Below, in pieces: positions 1 through 4,195 of a stretch of 5,382 bases of DNA. Both the position numbers and the translations under genes were made by a program. Location of the stretch: contig DATMMO010000191.1 of NCBI GenBank assembly GCA_035569695.1, positions 1-5,382 on the forward strand. Direction: 5' to 3'. Each line of letters begins with the position of its first letter. The stretch's first letter is position 1. Source of the stretch: DASXMT01 sp035569695 (GTDB taxonomy: Bacteria; Actinomycetota; Acidimicrobiia; Acidimicrobiales; RAAP-2). The notes below the pieces were generated by a model. It was not told where the DNA came from and ran no database searches. It saw only the letters and a list, made by a program, of their open reading frames with translations.

Positions 1-639
1 TCCGAGTTGGGCTACACCACCCCCTCGTATTCGCACCTTCTGTTTCCGGGCATCGTCGCCCTCACTGCCTTTCTCACCAGCCTGCAGACCACAGCCCTTC
101 CACTGGTGTTCGACTTCTCGTACACCAAAGAGATCGAGGACAGGCTCCTGGCCCCGATGCCCGTGTCCTGGGTGGCGTACGAGAAGCTGGTCTTTGCCGG
201 GATCCGCTCGCTGATCGCCTCGCTGATGATGTTTCCCATCGGCATCCTGGTGCTGGGATCGATCCCGTGGCGGGCCGCCGGCGCACCCCTGTTCATCCTG
301 GTGTTGTTGCTGGGGACCCTGGCCGGGGCCACGCTCGGGCTCACGTTGGGGACGCTGGTCGACGCCAACCGGATCAATATCGTGTTCACCCTGGTGCTCA
401 CGCCGATCCTGTTCACCGGGTGCAGTCAGTACCCCTGGCCCTCGTTGTACAAGCTTGCGTGGTTCCAGTGGCTCACGACGCTCAATCCGCTGACCTACGT
501 CAGCGAGGGCATGCGGGCGGCGCTGGTGCCCGGAGTCCCACATATCCGAACGTGGGTGTGCATCCTCATGCTCGTGGTGTCATTGGTCGTGTTCGGCACC
601 ATCGGCGTCAAGGGGTTCCTGCGGCGGGCAATCGATTGA
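1..639 (+). CDS. ABC-2 type transporter permease, 5' truncated
   Basis: The reading frame is open from base 1 to a TGA at 637-639, giving 212 residues of the C-terminal part of an integral membrane protein. The TTG at base 7 is not taken as the start because the frame continues to the window edge, and ABC-2 permeases usually have about 240-290 residues. I see about five hydrophobic spans, at roughly residues 13-35, 64-86, 95-119, 125-141 and 183-202. A cytoplasmic loop, KEIEDRLLAPMPVSWVAYEK (about 43-62), matches the family pattern of an acidic/basic stretch followed by L-x-x-x-P. The segment FTGCSQYP then WLTTLNPLTYVSEGMRAAL (to about residue 175) is the typical late-family signature (NPLTY...R). 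Such a protein forms the membrane channel of an exporter and pairs with an ABC ATPase, probably encoded upstream outside the window. The substrate cannot be told; drug or polysaccharide/lipid export are common for the family. Confidence 0.9.
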   Translation, partial: SELGYTTPSYSHLLFPGIVALTAFLTSLQTTALPLVFDFSYTKEIEDRLLAPMPVSWVAYEKLVFAGIRSLIASLMMFPIGILVLGSIPWRAAGAPLFILVLLLGTLAGATLGLTLGTLVDANRINIVFTLVLTPILFTGCSQYPWPSLYKLAWFQWLTTLNPLTYVSEGMRAALVPGVPHIRTWVCILMLVVSLVVFGTIGVKGFLRRAID

Positions 640-663
640 CCGGTCTCCTCGGCGGGGCCGTCT

Positions 664-722
664 CGCCTTTCGCCTGCTCGTCCAGCGCCTGGCCGCCTTT
701 CGCCTGCTCGACCGGGCCTGGT
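664..722. repeat. Degenerate 30-bp direct repeat, two copies
   Basis: The 17-base word CGCCTTTCGCCTGCTCG occurs exactly at 664-680 and again at 694-710, a period of 30 bases. The similarity continues weakly into the following bases (TCCAGCGCCTGG versus ACCGGGCCTGG). It lies just downstream of the permease stop. The period is a multiple of three, so reading frames stay open through it, but I found no supported gene here. It may be a simple local duplication. Its role is unknown. Confidence 0.75.
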
Positions 723-725
723 CGA
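708..725 (+). terminator. Weak GC-rich hairpin after the permease gene
   Basis: TCGACC (708-713) and GGTCGA (720-725) are perfect inverted arms around GGGCCT. A transcript leaving the permease gene could fold here. No run of T follows, so it is not a standard intrinsic terminator, although high-GC bacteria often use such hairpins without a U-tract. It overlaps the second direct-repeat copy. Low confidence that it terminates anything. Confidence 0.2.
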
Positions 726-818
726 CCATCCTTGTTCCCGTTCCGCCTCGAGTTCACCAACCGACGGGTGGATGCCAGCCATACGCCTGGGTCGCGGTCA
801 GCGGGACAGGAGCCCTCC

Positions 819-905
819 ATGACCCTGGATTCTGCCCCTCCGAACACCGACGGCGGGAGCGGGAAGGGCCCGTCTGGCGCGAAAGCGCAGACGCGGGAAG
901 CATAG
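819..905 (+). CDS. Possible 28-residue leader ORF before the basic protein
   Basis: An ATG at 819 is preceded by AGGAG (808-812) with a six-base spacer, one of the best Shine-Dalgarno arrangements in the window. The frame runs 28 codons to a TAG at 903-905. The peptide is rich in Gly, Ser, Pro and Thr (it begins MTLDSAPPNTDGGSGKG) and has no hydrophobic segment, so it is not a signal peptide. The stop lies five bases before the GTG of the next gene, and the next gene's only nearby SD-like sequence overlaps this stop. That fits translational coupling. Alternatives are that it is the true N-terminus of the next protein, separated by a frameshift or sequencing indel, or a chance ORF. I do not recognise the peptide. 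Confidence 0.35.
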   Translation: MTLDSAPPNTDGGSGKGPSGAKAQTREA

Positions 906-910
906 GAGCC

Positions 911-1273
911 GTGATTCGAGACCGATTGGCACGTGGCCGGGACGGACTGTGGAGGCGGCTCCTCAAGGTTGGGTTCATTCGCCGCTGGTACGCCCGCCGG
1001 CTGTTGAAGTTCATTCAGAAGTCGAAGGACAAGCACCGTCCCCTGCCCGATCACCTGGTCCAGGTGGATTCCATCACCCGACGCCTTCCCAAGCCTCAGC
1101 GGGCCAAGAAGCTCGAGGAGATGCTCGTCCCCCAGAACGAAGAGGAGATGGGCCGGGAATTCCGGCGTGCCGCCGAACGCCAGAACCGGTCAAAGGGCCA
1201 CGGTGGTCCAGGCAAGCGCCCCGGCATGCCGCCCCAGCAGGTCGTGAAGCGACAGCCGAAAGGTCGCCGGTAA
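911..1273 (+). CDS. Small, strongly basic hypothetical protein
   Basis: This is a 120-residue protein that I do not recognise. By count it has about 35 Arg/Lys against about 12 Asp/Glu, so it is very basic. The first 45 residues (RRLLKVGFIRRWYARRLLKF and neighbours) alternate basic and aromatic/aliphatic residues and look helical and amphipathic. The middle (about 50-98) has LPKPQRAKKLEEMLVPQNEEE, with a short acidic patch. The C-terminal 25 residues are Gly/Pro/Gln/Lys/Arg rich and probably disordered. Binding to nucleic acid or acidic membrane lipid is plausible but is inference from charge alone. The GTG at 911 is the first start codon in this frame after an in-frame TGA at 821-823. Its AGGAG (904-908) is only two bases away, too close for an ideal site, so translation may depend on the leader ORF just upstream. 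Coding is supported by the lack of stops and by a protein-like order of residue classes; no homology was tested. Confidence 0.65.
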   Translation: MIRDRLARGRDGLWRRLLKVGFIRRWYARRLLKFIQKSKDKHRPLPDHLVQVDSITRRLPKPQRAKKLEEMLVPQNEEEMGREFRRAAERQNRSKGHGGPGKRPGMPPQQVVKRQPKGRR

Positions 1274-1280
1274 CAGCCAA

Positions 1281-1298
1281 AACGGGGGGCTTCGCTCC
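1281..1298 (-). terminator. Possible weak terminator for the minus-strand dehydrogenase
   Basis: The 70-base gap between two convergent genes (1274-1343) contains, read on the minus strand, GGAG, a five-base loop CGAAG, CCCC, and then CCGTTTT. This is a short hairpin with one wobble pair followed by a run of four T, placed about 45 bases after the dehydrogenase stop. The stem is only four pairs, so this is a weak candidate. No stronger stem was seen for either strand in the gap. Confidence 0.25.
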
Positions 1299-1343
1299 TA
1301 GGACCCTGAGGGCCAGGTCGGTCGCAGCCAGGAGCCAGAACCG

Positions 1344-2732
1344 TCAGCTGTCCGATCCAAGTGGATCCGGGAAGATCACACCACGGTTGAGGATCCCCTG
1401 AGGGTCGAGCGCCCGCTTGATGGCCCGCATTGCCGCGATCTCTCCTGGAGACCGGGCCAGGGACAGCCAGCGCGCCTTGGCCTTGCCCATGCCGTGCTCG
1501 GACCCGATACTGCCGCCCAGGCGGGCCACCAACTCGAGCACGGCGGCGTCGACCCGATCATCATCGTCGCGGAGCCCAAGAACGTTCACATGAAGGTTGC
1601 CTTCCCCCAGATGCCCAAAGATATGGACCGACGCTGACGCCGACAGCTCAGTCACCTTCTGGTGCACCTCTTCGGTGAAGGCCGGGAGTCGATCCAGCGG
1701 GACACCGGGATCGAGCTTGTGGGCCACCCCCAGTTGGGCGATCGATTCCGTGATCTGGTCCCGGAAGGCCCAGAGTCGGCCCCGTGCTGTCGGGTCGGTG
1801 GCCACCGCCACGGCGCGGTCGGATCGGTCAGCTTCGGCCAGGACATCGGCCATGTGCGGTGTGGGGTCCTCATCACCGGCGCACTCAATGATGAGGTACC
1901 ACGGGTAGCCCTCCATCGGCGGGCGCGACCCCAGACGGACGGACACCACCTCCATGGTGGGCCCGTCGAACACCTCGGCTGCCTCCAGCGCGGTGGCCGA
2001 ACGCCTCAGGGCGCCGACGATGGCGATGCCCTGCTCCAGGCGCTCGAGGCCGATCATGGCGGTGGCCCGGACCGGGAGCTCGCGCACGAGCCGGAGCCGG
2101 GCGGCGGCCACGATGCCCAATGTTCCCTCGCTCCCCACCATGAGCTGCGACAGGTCATATCCGGCATTGTCCTTGGCCGGACCCTCGAGGCGGCTGATGA
2201 TCGTCCCGTCGGCCAAGACGAACTCCAGCCCGATGACCTGTGATCGCATCTGCCCGAATCGGACGACCCGCATCCCTCCCGCATTGGTGGCCACCATGCC
2301 TCCGATGGTGGCGGCGTCGCGGGCGGCCAGGTCAATGCCGAACGCCCAGCCGGCAGCCAATGCCTGTCGATGGACCTCGGCCAACGTCACCCCGGCTCCG
2401 GCGATGAGCTGGCCGCCGACCGGGTCGACGGCGCTGACGTGATCGAGACGACCGAGGCTCACGATCACCTCACCGTCCCCGGGCACACTCCCGCCGACCA
2501 GGCCGGTGCGACCGCCTTGGGCCACACAGCCGAGGCCGTGACGGTGGCAGACTCCCAGGACCCCGCTCAGCTCAGCGGTATCGGCCGGACGGACTACCAC
2601 CGACGCGGTGCCCCTCCAGCGGCGGGTCCAGTCGACCTCGTACGAGGCTCGCAGGTCGGCGTCGGTGAGAACATGGGAAGAGCCGACTATGTCCTCGAAC
2701 TCGGTTCGTACCGCCGAATCGATCAGGGTCAC
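1344..2732 (-). CDS. FAD-binding D-2-hydroxyacid dehydrogenase (GlcD / D-lactate / D-2-hydroxyglutarate dehydrogenase family)
   Basis: This 462-residue flavoprotein has the usual family length. The N-terminal FAD-binding (PCMH-type) domain spans about residues 40-215 and shows QGGRTGLVGGSVP (72-84), AARDAATIGGMVATNAGG (136-153) and GYDLSQLMVGSEGTLGIV (191-208). The C-terminal substrate domain has FRDQITE (323-329), K339 in KLDPGVPL, GHLGEGNLHVN (373-383) and SEHGMGKAKARW (411-422). H374, H381 and E412 match the metal ligands known for human D-2-hydroxyglutarate dehydrogenase. R324, T328, K339, N383 and H413 match its substrate-contact positions, as I recall them. The enzyme should oxidise a D-2-hydroxyacid to the 2-oxoacid and pass electrons to a quinone, cytochrome or electron-transfer flavoprotein. 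Lactate, glycolate and 2-hydroxyglutarate cannot be told apart from sequence alone. No GlcE or GlcF partner gene is seen, so it probably acts as a single subunit. The usual end motif NPGK reads NRGV (449-452), a small oddity. The GTG start is fixed by the strong RBS next to it and an in-frame stop at 2757-2759. Confidence 0.93.
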   Translation of the reverse strand: MTLIDSAVRTEFEDIVGSSHVLTDADLRASYEVDWTRRWRGTASVVVRPADTAELSGVLGVCHRHGLGCVAQGGRTGLVGGSVPGDGEVIVSLGRLDHVSAVDPVGGQLIAGAGVTLAEVHRQALAAGWAFGIDLAARDAATIGGMVATNAGGMRVVRFGQMRSQVIGLEFVLADGTIISRLEGPAKDNAGYDLSQLMVGSEGTLGIVAAARLRLVRELPVRATAMIGLERLEQGIAIVGALRRSATALEAAEVFDGPTMEVVSVRLGSRPPMEGYPWYLIIECAGDEDPTPHMADVLAEADRSDRAVAVATDPTARGRLWAFRDQITESIAQLGVAHKLDPGVPLDRLPAFTEEVHQKVTELSASASVHIFGHLGEGNLHVNVLGLRDDDDRVDAAVLELVARLGGSIGSEHGMGKAKARWLSLARSPGEIAAMRAIKRALDPQGILNRGVIFPDPLGSDS

Positions 2733-2737
2733 TACTA

Positions 2738-2743
2738 CCTCCC
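2738..2743 (-). promoter_or_regulatory. Ribosome binding site of the dehydrogenase, fixes its GTG start
   Basis: Read on the minus strand, GGGAGG is followed by the five-base spacer TAGTA and then GTG at 2732. This near-ideal Shine-Dalgarno spacing supports the GTG start. An in-frame TAG only 25 bases upstream of the start rules out a longer protein. Confidence 0.8.
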
Positions 2744-2770
2744 GTTCTGTCCGAGACTACGGGCTGACCA

Positions 2771-2790
2771 TTTCCAAGGGTTTCCAAGGG
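2771..2790. repeat. Perfect 10-bp tandem duplication (TTTCCAAGGG)
   Basis: TTTCCAAGGG is present twice in direct contact, at 2771-2780 and 2781-2790. The unit is itself partly symmetric around CCAAGG. Ten bases is close to one helical turn, so both copies would face the same side of the DNA. It sits 39-58 bases upstream of the dehydrogenase start and borders the 24-bp array. It could be slippage or a paired regulator site; the sequence does not decide. Confidence 0.8.
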
Positions 2791-2794
2791 CTCC

Positions 2795-2880
2795 GGCCAG
2801 GGACTGTGTTCGAGGGCTCGGCCAGGACCTGTTCGAGGGTCGCGGCCAGGACCTGTTCGAGGGTCGCGGCCAGGGACTTG
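2795..2880. repeat. 24-bp tandem repeat array, about 3.5 units
   Basis: Two units at 2820-2843 and 2844-2867 are identical over all 24 bases; each begins GGCCAGGACCTG and ends TTCGAGGGTCGC. A diverged 25-base unit precedes them (2795-2819), and a partial unit of about 13 bases (GGCCAGGGACTTG) follows at 2868-2880. There are no spacers, so it is not a CRISPR array. The 24-base period is a multiple of three, and in the minus-strand frame the perfect units read as the octapeptide ATLEQVLA twice. That frame has no start codon upstream and ends at the TAG 2757-2759, so translation is not supported. It lies between two divergent genes, where copy-number change could alter promoter spacing. Confidence 0.85.
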
Positions 2881-2915
2881 CCGGTACCAGAGGTGCCATT
2901 CCGGTTCCCACTAGT

Positions 2916-2935
2916 GCGCCACCTGGCGCGCCACC
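2916..2935. repeat. Overlapping palindromes and direct repeat in the divergent promoter region
   Basis: GCGCCA (2916-2921) and TGGCGC (2924-2929) are inverted arms two bases apart. The overlapping TGGCGCGCCA (2924-2933) is a perfect 10-bp palindrome. CGCCACC is also repeated directly at 2917-2923 and 2929-2935, 12 bases apart. Such overlap of direct and inverted symmetry can mark a protein binding site, but GC-rich DNA gives short palindromes by chance, so a regulatory role is only possible. Confidence 0.4.
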
Positions 2936-3017
2936 AGTCTGTCGAACCGTGGACGCAGCTACGCCCTTGCCTTTTGCGTCGCTGCGGTCCATAGTGAATC
3001 TATTCGGTATTTCGACT

Positions 3018-3039
3018 CTTGTTCGATATAACGAACAAG
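3018..3039. promoter_or_regulatory. Operator-like 22-bp palindrome before the LLM oxidoreductase
   Basis: CTTGTTCG (3018-3025) and CGAACAAG (3032-3039) are perfect 8-bp inverted arms around ATATAA. The site sits in an AT-rich island, covers a -10-like TATAAC, and its right arm overlaps the first three bases of the AAGGAGG ribosome binding site. This position is typical of a repressor operator such as those used by TetR or MarR family regulators; no regulator gene is in the window. In RNA the same bases would form an 8-bp hairpin touching the RBS, so control of translation is an alternative. The orientation GTTC-N8-GAAC is the reverse of the Gram-positive LexA box (GAAC-N4-GTTC), so it is not an SOS box. 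Confidence 0.6.
3027..3032 (+). promoter_or_regulatory. Putative -10 element of the LLM-SGNH operon
   Basis: TATAAC matches five of six bases of the TATAAT consensus and ends 17 bases before the GTG start. A start of transcription near 3039 would give a leader of only about ten bases. No good -35 is seen at the right distance; TTCGGT (3003-3008), 18 bases upstream, matches poorly. It may be a -35-independent or activated promoter, or the AT-rich centre of the palindrome only. Confidence 0.4.
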
Positions 3040-3043
3040 GAGG
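3037..3043 (+). promoter_or_regulatory. Ribosome binding site of the LLM oxidoreductase, fixes its GTG start
   Basis: AAGGAGG is a full-strength Shine-Dalgarno sequence, separated from GTG 3050-3052 by the six bases TGCTCC. It is the strongest in the window and decides the GTG start. Its first three bases are shared with the right arm of the upstream palindrome. Confidence 0.85.
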
Positions 3044-3049
3044 TGCTCC

Positions 3050-4195
3050 GTGAAGCTGGACGTGCTCTACGAGATCGACTGCCCCCGGCCATGGCCTGCG
3101 CCCCATCCCCAGGGGCAGCGCCAAGCCGAGCAGCGGTCCTACCGGGAAGCCCTCGAGCAGATCCGGTTGGCCGACCAGCTCGGCTTCCACACCACGTGGC
3201 ATGTGGAGCACCACTTCCGGGCGGGCCGCTCCCATTGCCCGGCGCCCGAGGTGGTCCTGGGAGCGTTGTCCCAGATCACCGAACAAATCCGCCTCGGGTT
3301 CGGAGTCACGCTCCTGCCCCACGCCTTCGGACCGCCCATGCGGGTAGCCGAAAAGGTGGCCACCGTCGACATCCTCTCTGGCGGCCGGGTCGAATGGGGC
3401 ACCGGTCGCTCCACTCCGATGGAGCAGACGGCATTCGGCGTCGACCGGGAGAACAGCAAGGACCAAGCTCGCGAGGCCATCGAAGCGATCGTCGGCATGT
3501 GGGAATCCGAGTACTTCGAGTTTCACGGCAAGTACCTCGACTTCCCCCGGCGCATGGTGACCCCCAAGCCGGTCCAGGACCCTCATCCGCCGCCGTGGAT
3601 GGCGGCCACCAGCGACGGCAGTGCCGCCATGGCCGGGGACATGGGCCTCGGGCTCCTCTCCTTCGCCATCATGCAGCCGCTCGAGCGGATGGCGGCGCAG
3701 ATCGAGCAGTACCGGGCGGCCAGCAGCAGGGCGACGCCCATCACCCGGGTGCACAACAACCGCGTGGCTGCCTACACCCTGGTGCACTGTGCCGACTCGA
3801 TGGCCCAGTGCGAGGAGGACGGCATCTGGGACTCGGTGTGGTGGTGGTACAAGAACCTGGCCGAGTTCACCATCGAATGGGAGCTCCCTCACCTGCCTAA
3901 GGACCAACAGGACTCGGCCTTTCCCCTCCTGCGCCGACAGATGACGGGTGACTTCGATCCCCACGAATTCTCCGACGCCGACATGATCATCGTGGGCGAC
4001 CCCGACCAGTGCCTCGAGAAGATCCTCCGCTACGAGGCCCTCGGCGTTGACCAACTGATCTGCTACGTCCAGTTCGGCTTCTTGTCGCACGAGTCGATCC
4101 TGCGCACCATCGAGCTGCTGGGCACCCGCATCATCCCTGAGCTGCGCCGGCGCGACGTCGAGGTGTCAGCCACGGCGGTGGGTGGCGGCGCCTGA
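3050..4195 (+). CDS. LLM-class (luciferase-like) flavin-dependent oxidoreductase
   Basis: This 381-residue protein fits the bacterial-luciferase superfamily TIM barrel in length and motifs. The first strand is KLDVLYEID (2-10). The family hallmarks are LADQLGFHTTWHVEHHF (40-56), QIRLGFGVTLLP (79-90), RVAEKVATVDILSGGRVEWG (98-117), MVTPKPVQDPHPPPWMAA (169-186) and IIVGDPDQCLEKI (313-325). Members use FMN or F420 to oxidise substrates with or without O2; examples are alkanal, alkanesulfonate and diketocamphane monooxygenases and F420-dependent dehydrogenases. Which cofactor and substrate apply cannot be read here. A Trp-rich insert, VWWWYKNLAEFTIEWE (263-278), lies in the late barrel region and may shape the substrate or lid pocket. 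There is no signal peptide or membrane segment, so it is cytoplasmic. Its stop shares one base with the start of the SGNH hydrolase (TGATG), so the two are probably one operon, driven by the promoter region at 2991-3043. The GTG start is set by the adjacent strong RBS. Confidence 0.92.
   Translation: MKLDVLYEIDCPRPWPAPHPQGQRQAEQRSYREALEQIRLADQLGFHTTWHVEHHFRAGRSHCPAPEVVLGALSQITEQIRLGFGVTLLPHAFGPPMRVAEKVATVDILSGGRVEWGTGRSTPMEQTAFGVDRENSKDQAREAIEAIVGMWESEYFEFHGKYLDFPRRMVTPKPVQDPHPPPWMAATSDGSAAMAGDMGLGLLSFAIMQPLERMAAQIEQYRAASSRATPITRVHNNRVAAYTLVHCADSMAQCEEDGIWDSVWWWYKNLAEFTIEWELPHLPKDQQDSAFPLLRRQMTGDFDPHEFSDADMIIVGDPDQCLEKILRYEALGVDQLICYVQFGFLSHESILRTIELLGTRIIPELRRRDVEVSATAVGGGA

Larger units (their letters stand above)
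2733..3049. other. Divergent intergenic region with repeats and promoter elements
   Basis: These 317 bases separate the minus-strand dehydrogenase from the plus-strand LLM oxidoreductase and must hold the start signals of both. In order they contain the dehydrogenase RBS (2738-2743), a 10-bp tandem duplication (2771-2790), a 24-bp tandem repeat array (2795-2880), a GC-rich palindrome cluster (2916-2935), and an AT-rich island (2991-3040, 18 G/C of 50 bases) with an operator-like palindrome. I found no supportable gene. Frames that stay open across it lack usable start codons or conserved protein features. I could not place a convincing promoter for the minus-strand gene: TTGGAA boxes in the 10-bp repeats are 12 and 22 bases from a weak TAGTCT. 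Confidence 0.7.

Noticed and set aside
267..905. 212-codon plus-strand frame overlapping the permease
   Set aside because: Its first part is a shifted reading of a clear membrane protein gene. Only its last 28 codons, from ATG 819 with its own RBS, were kept as a possible leader ORF.
608..1054. 148-codon minus-strand frame over the permease end, repeat region and basic-protein gene
   Set aside because: The peptide is low in conserved character and no suitable RBS or domain is seen; it conflicts with the plus-strand gene.
2820..2867. GTTCGA words in the repeats as tRNA T-loops
   Set aside because: No flanking acceptor, anticodon or D-arm pairing can be drawn; the word is part of the tandem unit.
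2795..2880. Tandem repeats as a CRISPR array
   Set aside because: Units touch each other with no spacers, and no cas genes are present.
2757..3002. Minus-strand frame through the 24-bp array reading ATLEQVLA twice, in the same phase as the dehydrogenase
   Set aside because: It is bounded by TAG at both ends (2757-2759 and 3000-3002) and has no ATG, GTG or TTG upstream of the repeat, so neither a separate peptide nor an N-terminal extension of the dehydrogenase is supported.
3018..3039. Palindrome as a LexA (SOS) box
   Set aside because: The Gram-positive LexA box is GAAC-N4-GTTC; here the half-sites are in the opposite order with eight bases between them.
2735..4090. 451-codon open frame on the minus strand, opposite the LLM oxidoreductase
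   Set aside because: It is antisense to a gene with clear family motifs and a strong RBS; its peptide is Arg/Gly/His/Val-rich without recognisable domains. Long antisense frames are expected in high-GC coding DNA.
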